From: Dokdonella sp.
Lineage (GTDB): Bacteria; Pseudomonadota; Gammaproteobacteria; Xanthomonadales; Rhodanobacteraceae
Length of the DNA stretch: 64,000 nt
Direction: 5' to 3'
Assembly: GCA_024707225.1 (NCBI GenBank)
Contig: JANQAE010000002.1
Location: 186,001-250,000 of the forward strand
This document shows positions 9,102-17,102 of the stretch, in pieces. The notes below the pieces were generated by a model. That model saw nothing but the letters and a program-made list of their open reading frames with translations, ran no database searches and had not been told where the DNA came from. Position 1 is the stretch's first letter. Every line of letters starts with the position of its first letter. The position numbers and the translations under genes are program-made.

Positions 9102-9506
9102 TCACTTGATCGGGTAGGTCTCGACGGCGCCCTGTGCCGGCTCGGCCGGTCGCGTCGCCGGCTGCGCGACGGCCGCGCCGCAGCGATACGCGGCCCAGCT
9201 CTGCGCACCGTCGCGCGGGTCGCCGAGCGGCCGGATCGTGTCCGCGCCGAGGCCGGCGGCCTCGTTGCGGGCCATGACCTCGAGTTCGTCGCGGACCTTG
9301 AGGTTGCTGCGGTCGACCGGGCCGACGCGGTCGAGCACCGAGACGGTCACCTTGCCGCGCTCGGCGCAGCCGGCGACGTCGCCGTTCCAGGCGACGCGCA
9401 CGTTGCGCCCGGCCGAGTCGAGCTTGATGCCCCAGCTGCAGCCGGCCAGCACCGCGCCGCCGATCAACGCGGCCGCGAGATGCAGGCCGGACATACGGAT
9501 CTTCAT
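9102..9506 (-). CDS. DUF4156-like lipoprotein
   Basis: 134 residues. MKIRMSGLHLAAALIGGAVLAGC ends in lipobox LAGC. The mature protein has a conserved-looking VAGCAERGKVTVSVLDRVG stretch and NEAAGLGADTIRPL, which resembles small DUF4156 envelope lipoproteins (GC-x-x-G-x-V, then LGADT). No biochemical function is known for that family. A second Cys pair (VAGC and YRCG) could form a disulfide. A good Shine-Dalgarno (GGAGAA) precedes the ATG. It lies just after the M16 protease gene on the same strand with a 61-bp gap, so co-transcription is possible. Confidence 0.7.
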   Translation of the reverse strand: MKIRMSGLHLAAALIGGAVLAGCSWGIKLDSAGRNVRVAWNGDVAGCAERGKVTVSVLDRVGPVDRSNLKVRDELEVMARNEAAGLGADTIRPLGDPRDGAQSWAAYRCGAAVAQPATRPAEPAQGAVETYPIK

Positions 9507-9567
9507 CGGGTTCTCCGCGGGAAACGCTGCGGCGCCGCCCGGACGGGCGGCGCCGCAGACGGCCGAT

Positions 9568-12408
9568 TCAGCGTAGCACCTTGCCGTCGGCGTCGATGAC
9601 CTTGACCTCGCCGAGCTTCAGGTCGCGGACAGGCTGCTCGATCTTCGACAGATCGCCGACGATGACCCAGGTCAGCGCGTCGGCGCGGTACAGCGCCTGG
9701 GCGGCCGCCCGCACCTTGGCGTCGTCGAGGCCTTCGAGCTTGGTCTTCAGCGTCGGCACGTAGTCGTCCGGACGGCCGTAGAGCTGGTTGCTCGCGAGCG
9801 CGCCGAGCACGCTGCTGGTCGCCTCGTACGCGCCCGGCAGCGCGCGCACGCGCTGTTCCTTGATCTTGCCGATCTCGGCATCGGTCAGCGGCTTGTCGCC
9901 GGCGATCTGGCGCACTTCCTTGAGCACCTCGGCGGCCGACTCGGCGGTCTTGTCGGTCTGCACCGAGGCCACCATCATCAGCGGCCGCTGGCCGATCGCA
10001 TCCTGGATGATGCTCGACGCGCCGTAGGCCCAGCGCTTGTCCTCGCGCAGGTTCATGTTGAGGCGCGAGGTGAAGGTGCCGCCGAACGCGCCGTTCGCGG
10101 TCTGCACCTGCAGGTAGTCCGGCGCACGCGTCGACGGCGCCAGCAGGCCGGCCAGGATCAGCGACTGCGGCGAGTCCTTGCGGTCGATCAGGAACACGCG
10201 CGGCTTGGACTGCGGTGCCACCTCGGCGACGTTCTTCTTCGGCACCGCGCCGGCCGGGGCCTGCCAGTCGCCGAACACCCGATCGAGCTGCGGGATGATC
10301 GCCTCGAGCGTGGTGTCGCCGGCGACCAGGATGCGTGCATTGTCGGGGCGGTAGAAGTCGCGGTGGAACGCGGCCAGATCCTCGGCCGTCAGCGCGCCGA
10401 TCGCCGCCTCGGTGCCGCTGCCGGTGAACGGAATGCCGTAGGCATGGTCGCTGCCGTACAGCAGCGGCGGCAGCGTGCGCATCGCCAGGCTGTTGGGCTG
10501 CGTCTTCTCCTGGGCGATGCCGGCCAGCCACTGCGCGCGGATGCGGTCGATGTCGGTCTGACGGAATGCCGGATTGCGCACGACGTCGGCAAACAGCGCG
10601 AGCGAGGGCTCGAGCTGGTCGTTGAGCGCATTGAGGCCGATCGACGAGCTGTCCAGGCCGGCACCGCCGCCGATGCGTGCGCCCAGGCGCTCCTTGCGCT
10701 TGGCGATCTCGACCGAATCGAGTGCGCGCGTGCCCTCGTCGAGCATCGCCGCGGTGAAGCTGGCGGTGCCGAGCTTGCGGCCGAGATCGGCCGCGTAGCC
10801 GGCATCGAACTGCAGCTGGATCTGCGTGACCGGAATCGTGTGGCGCTCGGCCAGGATCACCTCGATGCCGTTCTTGAGCTTGCCGCGCTGCACCTTCGGG
10901 AAGCTCAGATCCGGGAACGCCGTGACCTCGGGCAGGCCCTTGCTGCGATCGAGCGTCGAGGCGACCGTGCGGAACTCGCCGGCCGGCGCGCGTTTCGCGG
11001 CCGGCTTGCCGTCGGCGGCCGGTAGGCCCTTGACCGCCGCGCTCTCGGCGGCGAGATCGGTGTCCGGCTTGGCCGGCAGCACGGTCAGCGTGTAGTCGCC
11101 GCGCGCGAGCCAGCGGCCGGCCGCGGCCTTGACGCTGTCGGCTGTCGCCGCAGCGATGCGCGCCAGATCGGTCTTGTAGGCGGCCGGATCGCCGCGGTAG
11201 ACCTGGCCCTCGGCCAGGATCGTGGCCTTGCCGCCGAAGCCGCCGACCTTCTCGAGGCCGCGCACGAAGCTCGAGGTGACGCCGGTCTTGGCGCGCGCGA
11301 GCTCGTCCTCGGTCGGGCCCTCGGCCAGGAACTTGGCCCATTCCTCGGCGATGATGTCCTCGACGCGGGCGGGCTCCACGCCGTTCTTGACGTCGGCGCT
11401 CAGCACGAACAGGCCGGCCAGATTGAAGGTCTGCGCGCTGACCGAGACGTCGTCGACCAGCTTGTCCTGGTAGACCAGGCGCTGGTACAGCCGCGAGGTC
11501 TTGCCGCCGCCGAGCGCGGAGGCCGCCAGTTCGAGCAGCGGCGCATCGGCGTCGGCCAGTCCCGGCGTGTTCCAGCTGCGGTAGACGCGGGTCTGCGCGA
11601 CGTGGTCGTGCTGGATGCCGCGCGTCGACGCCGTGCGCGGCGCGGTCCACGGCTGCTGACGCGGCACCGGCTGGCCCGGCGCGATGTCGCCGAAGAACTT
11701 CAGCGCCTTCTCGCGCGCGATCTCCGGCGTGATGTCGCCGGCGATCACCAGCGTGGTGTTGGTCGCGCCGTAGTAGTCGCGGAACCACTGCTTGACGTCG
11801 TCGAGCGAGGCTGCCTCGAGGTCGGCCATCGAGCCGATCGTGTTGTGCTGGTACGGATGGTTGGCCGGGAACGAGTTCAGCAGCAGATTCTCGTAGACGC
11901 GGCCGTACGGGCGGTTCTCGCCCTGGCGCTTCTCGTTCTGCACGACGCCGCGCTGGGTGTCGAGCTCGGCCTGCCCGATCGCGCCGAGCAGGTGGCCCAT
12001 GCGGTCCGATTCCATCCACAGCGCCATGTCGAGCGCGGTCGTCGGAACGGTCTGGAAGTAATTGGTGCGGTCGAACCAGGTCGTGCCGTTCATGTCGGTC
12101 GCGCCGACGCGCTCGAATGGCTCGAAATAGGTGCCCTTGCGGTGCTCGGAGCCGGAGAACATCAGATGCTCGAACAGATGCGCGAAACCGGTCTTGCCGG
12201 CCGGCTCGTCGGCCGAGCCGACGTGGTACCAGACGCTGACCGCGACGACCGGTGCCTTGTGGTCCTCGTTGACGACGACGGTCAGGCCGTTGGGCAGCGT
12301 GAAGCGCGTATAGGGGATGTCGATCACGTCGGTTCCCGGGTTGGCGGACGCGGCGAGGCTCGCCGCCAGCAGGCCGGCGACGATGGCGGGGCGAAACGGT
12401 TTGAGCAT
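9568..12408 (-). CDS. Periplasmic M16 (pitrilysin/insulinase) zinc peptidase
   Basis: 946 residues with signal peptide (MLKPFRPAIVAGLLAASLAASA). It has two M16 modules. The first carries the inverted zinc motif HLFEH at 77-81 inside KTGFAHLFEHLMFSGSEHRK, with the third ligand Glu in RGVVQNEKRQGENRPYG. The second half (about 510-900) repeats the fold without the motif, as in inactive partner domains. The size fits two-domain M16B/pitrilysin enzymes of the periplasm, which degrade short peptides. The start is followed by a clean export signal. The substrate is unknown. Confidence 0.9.
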   Translation of the reverse strand: MLKPFRPAIVAGLLAASLAASANPGTDVIDIPYTRFTLPNGLTVVVNEDHKAPVVAVSVWYHVGSADEPAGKTGFAHLFEHLMFSGSEHRKGTYFEPFERVGATDMNGTTWFDRTNYFQTVPTTALDMALWMESDRMGHLLGAIGQAELDTQRGVVQNEKRQGENRPYGRVYENLLLNSFPANHPYQHNTIGSMADLEAASLDDVKQWFRDYYGATNTTLVIAGDITPEIAREKALKFFGDIAPGQPVPRQQPWTAPRTASTRGIQHDHVAQTRVYRSWNTPGLADADAPLLELAASALGGGKTSRLYQRLVYQDKLVDDVSVSAQTFNLAGLFVLSADVKNGVEPARVEDIIAEEWAKFLAEGPTEDELARAKTGVTSSFVRGLEKVGGFGGKATILAEGQVYRGDPAAYKTDLARIAAATADSVKAAAGRWLARGDYTLTVLPAKPDTDLAAESAAVKGLPAADGKPAAKRAPAGEFRTVASTLDRSKGLPEVTAFPDLSFPKVQRGKLKNGIEVILAERHTIPVTQIQLQFDAGYAADLGRKLGTASFTAAMLDEGTRALDSVEIAKRKERLGARIGGGAGLDSSSIGLNALNDQLEPSLALFADVVRNPAFRQTDIDRIRAQWLAGIAQEKTQPNSLAMRTLPPLLYGSDHAYGIPFTGSGTEAAIGALTAEDLAAFHRDFYRPDNARILVAGDTTLEAIIPQLDRVFGDWQAPAGAVPKKNVAEVAPQSKPRVFLIDRKDSPQSLILAGLLAPSTRAPDYLQVQTANGAFGGTFTSRLNMNLREDKRWAYGASSIIQDAIGQRPLMMVASVQTDKTAESAAEVLKEVRQIAGDKPLTDAEIGKIKEQRVRALPGAYEATSSVLGALASNQLYGRPDDYVPTLKTKLEGLDDAKVRAAAQALYRADALTWVIVGDLSKIEQPVRDLKLGEVKVIDADGKVLR

Positions 12409-12623
12409 GAAGGGATCCTTTCGAGTGTCGCGATCGCGGCCGGTGTCGGCCGGACGGCGGTCGGTCGGGTCGCCGGGAACGGCGGGCCGCGGGAGGCGCA
12501 GATGGTACCGGATCGACCGCGGCGCGCCGCCGCAAGTTCGCCCCGCTGCCTGTCCGCGATCGGTGCCGGATTGTCCGCGCGGTCGGCAGCGGTCGTGAAA
12601 GCGGACAGGTCGTGCTCCGCTCG

Positions 12624-12676
12624 AAGCAATAGATGATTGTTTTAAATGAGATTATTGGTTGGCACGTCTATTGCTT
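12624..12676. promoter_or_regulatory. Perfect 10-bp inverted repeat, candidate operator
   Basis: AAGCAATAGA at 12624-12633 and its exact complement TCTATTGCTT at 12667-12676 flank 33 bp of A/T-rich DNA. The right arm runs into the candidate -10 hexamer of the promoter for the small-peptide gene. This could be an operator with half-sites spaced to allow looping, or a hairpin. No known regulator consensus is recognised. Confidence 0.5.
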
Positions 12677-12682
12677 TATAGA
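12655..12682 (+). promoter_or_regulatory. Candidate sigma-70 promoter for small membrane peptide
   Basis: TTGGTT (12655-12660), 16-bp spacer, TATAGA (12677-12682), in an A/T-rich patch ending about 42 bp before the ATG at 12725. It is a moderate match to TTGACA/TATAAT. It overlaps the inverted repeat. Confidence 0.4.
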
Positions 12683-12724
12683 ACATGCGGGCAGCAGCCC
12701 GATCCCGAGACAAGGAAAGACACC

Positions 12725-12880
12725 ATGAAAACCGAAATGATCGTTCTGCGCGGCCTGTTCGTGATCACGATGGCCGCCGTCGTCGCCGGCTTCGGCAGCT
12801 TCGTGCGCACGATCGACACCGCGCCGGTGCAGATCGCGCAGACCTCGACGTCGACCGCGACCACCGTGCATGCCGGCTGA
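12725..12880 (+). CDS. 51-residue single-span membrane peptide
   Basis: [20 protein letters not shown] continues [19 protein letters not shown] and ends in a Thr/Ser-rich tail. There is one hydrophobic segment (about residues 6-24) with a short charged N-terminus. The start at 12725 has AAGGAAAG at the right distance; an upstream in-frame ATG would add Cys/Arg-rich residues without a Shine-Dalgarno. It has its own candidate promoter and a flanking inverted repeat. Unknown function. Composition is coding-like, but the short length keeps confidence moderate. Confidence 0.6.
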   Translation: MKTEMIVLRGLFVITMAAVVAGFGSFVRTIDTAPVQIAQTSTSTATTVHAG

Positions 12881-13004
12881 GCGGCGCGTGCGTTCGCCGA
12901 TGGCGACGATCGCGCCGTGCGCCTGCACGCGCTTTCCGATGGTTCGTACCCGGACGCGGCGCCGCGTCGATGCGGCGCCGCCCGCGCGGTGCTGATGCCG
13001 ACCT

Positions 13005-13019
13005 GACGCATAATGCGTC
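13005..13019. promoter_or_regulatory. 7-bp palindrome overlapping a -10-like element before trmL
   Basis: GACGCAT-A-ATGCGTC at 13005-13019 contains CATAAT (13010-13015), a -10-like hexamer. Initiation about 7 nt downstream would fall on the GTG start codon of trmL at 13021, giving a leaderless message. No Shine-Dalgarno is seen before that GTG, which fits. Alternatively this is a small operator. Confidence 0.35.
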
Positions 13020-13020
13020 G

Positions 13021-13491
13021 GTGCTGCACGTCCTGCTCTACCAGCCCGAGATCCCGCCCAACACCGGCAACGTGATCCGGCTGTGCGCCAACACCGGCGC
13101 CACCCTGCATCTGATCCGGCCGCTCGGCTATGCGCTCGACGACGCCAAGCTGCGTCGCGCAGGCCTGGACTATCACGAATACGCCGCTCTGGCCGTCCAC
13201 GACGACCTCGATGCCTGCCTGGCCGCGATCGCACCGGCGCGCCTGCTGGCGCTGTCGACGCGTGGCAGCCGCCGCTACGACGCAGTCGACTACCGCGCCG
13301 GCGACGCGGTGCTGTTCGGTCCGGAGACGCGCGGCCTGCCGCAGACGGTGCTGGACGCTCTGCCGCCCGAACAGCGGCTGCGCCTGCCGATGCGGCCCGG
13401 CAATCGCAGCCTCAATCTGTCCAACGCGGTCGCGGTCGTCGTCTACGAGGCGTGGCGGCAGCTCGGGTTCGCCGGCGCGGCGGAGGGCTGA
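13021..13491 (+). CDS. trmL: tRNA (cytidine/uridine-34-2'-O)-methyltransferase TrmL
   Basis: 156 residues, the family's exact size. A SPOUT methyltransferase: N-terminal [20 protein letters not shown], then [30 protein letters not shown] and the knot [20 protein letters not shown], which binds S-adenosylmethionine. TrmL 2'-O-methylates the wobble base of tRNA-Leu isoacceptors. The start is GTG 13021, because the conserved [11 protein letters not shown] must lie at the extreme N-terminus. No Shine-Dalgarno; possibly leaderless. The stop is 5 bp from the convergent end of gpsA. Confidence 0.92.
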   Translation: MLHVLLYQPEIPPNTGNVIRLCANTGATLHLIRPLGYALDDAKLRRAGLDYHEYAALAVHDDLDACLAAIAPARLLALSTRGSRRYDAVDYRAGDAVLFGPETRGLPQTVLDALPPEQRLRLPMRPGNRSLNLSNAVAVVVYEAWRQLGFAGAAEG

Positions 13492-13498
13492 CCGGCGC

Positions 13499-14504
13499 TC
13501 AGATCGGAAATTCCGGCTTCTGCTCGCGTGCCAGCAGGGCGCGCATGCCTTCCTCAGGCGTGATCTGGCCGTGCAGCACACGCTGCACGCCTTCGCTGAT
13601 CGGCAGATCCACCGCGTGCTGGCGCGCCAGGCGCATGACCGCATCGACGGTGACGATCGATTCGACGACCTGGCCGATCTGCTGCACGGCCTCGGCGATC
13701 GGCACGCCGCGCCGAGTGCGAGGCCGAGCCGCCGGTTGCGCGACAGGTCGCCGGTGCAGGTCAGCACCAGATCGCCGAGTCCTGACAGGCCCATCAGCGT
13801 CTCGGCGCGCGCACCGAGCGCGCCGCCGAGACGCAGCATCTCGCTCATGCCGCGCGTGATGAGGCCGGCGCGGGCGTTGAGACCGAGCTGCATGCCGTCG
13901 GCGACGCCGGTCGCCACGGCCAGCACGTTCTTCATCGCGCCGCCGAGTTCGGCACCGAGCACGTCGGCGCCGGTATAGGCGCGCAGCAGCGGCGAATGCA
14001 GCAGCTGCGCGATCGTCTGCGCATAGGCCGGATCGTCCGAATGCACGGTCACCGCGTCGGCAGGCCGCGCGCGACCTCGTGCGCGAACGACGGGCCAGTC
14101 ACGACGGCGGCCGGGTGCGCCGGAAAGCGCTCGGCGACCAGCTCGTGCAGGAATCGGCCCGAGGCCGGGTCGAAGCCCTTGGTCGCCCAGACGATGCCGA
14201 CGCCGGGCGCGACCCATGGCGCGATCTGATCGAGCGTCTCGGCGAACGCGTGGCTCGGCACGACGACCAGCACCGTGCCGGCGTCGCGCACGGTGGTCTC
14301 CAAGGCGGACGAGAGCTGCAGGCCGTCCGGGAACGGCAGGTCCGGCAGGTAGCGCGCGTTGGTGCGCGTCGTCGCCATCTCGACGATCGCTGCGGCCGAA
14401 CGGCCCCACAGCGTCGTCGCCACCTCGTTTCGCGCGAGCAGCACGGCCAGGGCCGTGCCCCAGGAGCCGGCCCCGATGACCGCGACCGGCGTGGGATCGC
14501 TCAT
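13499..14504 (-). CDS. gpsA: NAD(P)H glycerol-3-phosphate dehydrogenase, two frameshifts in this sequence
   Basis: Full GpsA content spread over three frames. 14504-14049 carries [20 protein letters not shown] (dinucleotide fold) to [15 protein letters not shown] middle frame carries [12 protein letters not shown], then [20 protein letters not shown] with the catalytic Lys, and [20 protein letters not shown]. The third frame (to 13499) carries [15 protein letters not shown]. One base is missing near 14054-14060 and another near 13701-13716. Both repairs restore the family consensus exactly. GpsA makes sn-glycerol-3-phosphate for phospholipids and is usually essential, and no second copy is visible, so sequencing error is more likely than decay. 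Adjacent to secB, as in E. coli. Confidence 0.85.
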
Positions 14505-14511
14505 CGCACGA

Positions 14512-15015
14512 TCAGGCGTTGAGGCCCTGGGTGGGCTGGTTGCCGCCTTCGGCGCGACGACGCAGCTGCTCGGCGTAGAGCGCCTCGAAGTTGATCGGCT
14601 GCAGCAGGAACGGCGGGAAGCCGCCGTTCTGCACGAGGTCGGAGACGACCTGGCGCGCATACGGGAACAGCGTGTTCGGGCAGTAGGTCGACAGCACCGC
14701 CTCGCGCGAGGCGTCGTCGAAGCCGCTCAGGCCGAAGATGCCGGCCTGCTGGACCTCGGCGAGGTAGGCGGTCTTGTCCTCGACCTTGCAGGTCACGGTC
14801 GCGCCGAGCACGACTTCGAACACGCCGTCGCCGAGCTGGTTGACGCGCTGGCTGAGGTTGAGCTCGATGTTCGGCTGCCCCTGCTGCTGGAAGATGTGCG
14901 GCGCGTTCGGCGCCTCGAACGAGGCGTCCTTGATGTAGATGCGCTGCAGGTTGAGCTGGGCGCCGCCCTGCGGCTGCGCTGCGCCGTTGGCCGCGCCGTC
15001 GATGTTCTCTGCCAT
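14512..15015 (-). CDS. secB: Protein-export chaperone SecB
   Basis: 167 residues. After a short Ala/Gly-rich N-terminus come LNLQRIYIKDASFEAPNAPH and FEVVLGATVTCKVEDKTAYL, then the diagnostic YCPNTLFPYARQVVSDLVQN, GGFPPFLLQPINFEALYAEQ and an acidic/polar tail. The tetrameric chaperone holds preproteins unfolded and passes them to SecA. ATG 15015 has GGAG about 9 nt upstream. It precedes gpsA by 7 bp on the same strand, so they are almost certainly co-transcribed. The classical rhodanese-grxC-secB-gpsA order lacks grxC here. Confidence 0.97.
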   Translation of the reverse strand: MAENIDGAANGAAQPQGGAQLNLQRIYIKDASFEAPNAPHIFQQQGQPNIELNLSQRVNQLGDGVFEVVLGATVTCKVEDKTAYLAEVQQAGIFGLSGFDDASREAVLSTYCPNTLFPYARQVVSDLVQNGGFPPFLLQPINFEALYAEQLRRRAEGGNQPTQGLNA

Positions 15016-15300
15016 GTGGTACTCCGGGAGCTGTTGCGAGGAGAAAAGGGGATGAAGCAACGGGGGAAAAGATTCGGGATTATTCCATGCCGTCCGGGCC
15101 GGCGCACCCTCGGTGCCGGCCGCGATGCCGCGGAACGGCCATCGACCCGGCGTTCGTCAGCGGCGCCGCGGGACCGATCGGCGCCGGTCGGAGCGCGCGA
15201 ACAGTACGTGCAGCGTGCCTGCGGGCTGCCGCCGCCGGCGCGGCCGATGTGCGATCGCACCGGTCACTGCATGGCACCGACCGGCCGTTTATCAAGCGCC

Positions 15301-15750
15301 TCAGCCGGTCGCGCGGCCCTTGACGACCGGCATCTGCGCTTCGATCCACGCCGCGAGACCGCCGTCGAGCCAGTACACCTGCTTGAAGCCGGCCTTGGCG
15401 AGCTTGCGCGCCGCCTGCGCCGAGGCCTGGCCGGTCCTGCAGACCAGCGCGACCGGGCGCTCGCGCGCCTTCGCCAGGTCCTTGCCGTCCGGATCGAGCT
15501 GGCTCGGCGGCAGATGGCGCGCCCCCGGCACGTGGCCCTTCTCGTAGTCCTGCACGCTCGATACGTCGATCAGCAGCGGATTGTCGCGGTTGATCAGCTG
15601 GGTCAGCCCCGCCGGCGTCAGCGCGCGATAGCCGCGCGTGAAGCGGTTGACCTCGGTGACGATCAGCGCGACGAGCACGCCGATGAAGCCGAACGAGAGC
15701 AGCGGATGGTGGCTGATGAACTCCGGAAGACGGGCGAGGATTTCGGACAC
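15301..15750 (-). CDS. Membrane-anchored rhodanese (YibN-like)
   Basis: 149 residues: one N-terminal transmembrane segment (LSFGFIGVLVALIVTEV, about 19-34) and a rhodanese domain with YRALTPAGLTQLINR, IDVSSVQDYEKGHVPGARH and the active-site loop VCRTGQASAQAA (Cys104), ending in QVYWLDGGLAAW. A sulfurtransferase-type fold on the cytoplasmic face of the membrane. YibN homologues sit upstream of grxC-secB-gpsA in many gammaproteobacteria. Here 285 bp with no gene separate it from secB, and grxC is absent. Confidence 0.88.
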   Translation of the reverse strand: MSEILARLPEFISHHPLLSFGFIGVLVALIVTEVNRFTRGYRALTPAGLTQLINRDNPLLIDVSSVQDYEKGHVPGARHLPPSQLDPDGKDLAKARERPVALVCRTGQASAQAARKLAKAGFKQVYWLDGGLAAWIEAQMPVVKGRATG

Positions 15751-16002
15751 GGACGACCTGGGCGCGGCGCGGGCGCCGGACGAGCGGCGGGCCGCGGATT
15801 ATCGACGAGCCGGCGGCCGCCATGCAAAGCCGGGACGCCGCGCGGAGGCGCGTCGCGACGCGGCCGGCCGCCGCACCGGCCTGCTTTCGATGCATGCCGC
15901 CGCGGCCGCGCTGCGACGCCGCACCGCTCGCGCCGGCATGGCGTTGTCGCGATGCAGCATGGGACAATCCCGACGCCACGCCTCCTCGACGGTCTGATTC
16001 GC

Positions 16003-16908
16003 ATGGCGATCGTGTCGGTCTTCGCGTTCATCCTGGTGCTGCTGGCGGTCGGCGCCCTGCTGCGCGTCTGGCGGCTGGTGCCCGACACCGCGCCCGAGAC
16101 GCTCAACATCGTCGCGATCTACGTCTGCATGCCGGCGGCGATCCTGCTCAACGTGCCGCGGCTGTCGTTCGAGCGCGAGCTGATCGGCCTGATCGCGATT
16201 CCGTGGATCTGCCTCGCGGTCAGCATCGCCCTGGTGCTGGCGCTGTCGCGCCTGCTGCGCTGGGACCGGCCGAGCACGGCCTGCCTGCTGATGGAGGTGC
16301 CGATGGGCAACACCGCCTTCATCGGCTACGCGCTGATCCCGGCGCTGGCCGGGCCGTCGGCGATGCGCTACGCGGTCGTCTACGACCAGTTCGGCACGTT
16401 CCTGATCCTGGCCAGCTTCGGCCTGTTCGTGCTGGCGCTGTACGGCGGTGGCGCGCGGCCGACGGTCGCTGCGATCGCCGGGCGCGTGCTGCGCTTCCCG
16501 CCGTTCCTCGCGCTGCTGCTCGGCCTGACCGTGATGCCGGCCGAGCTGCCGGTCGCGTTCGCGCGGCCGCTGGAGACGCTGTCCGGCGCGCTGCTGCCGA
16601 TCGTCGTGATCGCGCTCGGCATGCAGCTGCGGCTGAAGCTGCCGCGCCGCTATCTGGCGCCGCTCGGCATCGGCCTGGTCGCCAAGCTGATCGCCCTGCC
16701 GCTGCTGGCGGTCGGGCTGTGTGCCGCGTTCGGGCTGACCGGCGACCTGCGCGCGGTCGCGGTGTTCCAGACCGCGATGCCGACGATGATGACGACCGGC
16801 GCCTTGCTGTCGATGGCCGGTCTCGCGCCGGAGCTGGCCGCGGCGATGGTCGGCTACGGCACGGTGCTGTCGATCGTGACGCTGCCGCTGTGGCACTGGG
16901 TGCTGTAG
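16003..16908 (+). CDS. AEC-family (auxin efflux carrier-like) transporter
   Basis: 301 residues, almost entirely hydrophobic with 9-10 predicted membrane spans. The pattern NIVAIYVCMPAAILLNVPRL, MEVPMGNTAFIGYALIPALA and VFQTAMPTMMTTGALLSMAG is that of the AEC (membrane transport protein, PF03547) family, with the characteristic Asn/Pro-containing broken helices in each half. Such carriers export or import small carboxylates; the substrate is not predictable. ATG 16003 gives a start directly before the first span; upstream starts add Arg/Pro-rich residues. Confidence 0.85.
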   Translation: MAIVSVFAFILVLLAVGALLRVWRLVPDTAPETLNIVAIYVCMPAAILLNVPRLSFERELIGLIAIPWICLAVSIALVLALSRLLRWDRPSTACLLMEVPMGNTAFIGYALIPALAGPSAMRYAVVYDQFGTFLILASFGLFVLALYGGGARPTVAAIAGRVLRFPPFLALLLGLTVMPAELPVAFARPLETLSGALLPIVVIALGMQLRLKLPRRYLAPLGIGLVAKLIALPLLAVGLCAAFGLTGDLRAVAVFQTAMPTMMTTGALLSMAGLAPELAAAMVGYGTVLSIVTLPLWHWVL

Positions 16909-17102
16909 CCGGCAGCTGAGCCGGAGCGCCGCGCGACGTCGCACGGGGCCGTTCGGCCGCGCTGCGATCGGTGCGCATGCGCCGCCGCAGCGCCGGTCTC
17001 ACGCGGCGGCCGCGCCGCGCCGCCGGCAACCCCCGACTTCTGGCGGTTGCCGATGCCGCCCGCTTGCGGCGTCAATGATCGGATTGGGCACCGTTTTTCG
17101 TC

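Larger units (their letters stand above)
12409..12724. other. Intergenic region with AT-rich promoter patch
   Basis: Between the divergent M16 protease and the 51-residue peptide gene. Most of it is high GC and featureless. The last 100 bases contain the only strongly A/T-rich patch for several kilobases (12624-12683), with an inverted repeat and a plausible sigma-70 promoter, described separately. Confidence 0.6.

Noticed and set aside
13499-14504. gpsA as a true pseudogene
   Set aside because: Two single-base losses restore the exact family sequence, the rest is unmutated, and the same type of loss occurs in other core genes; error is the simpler explanation.
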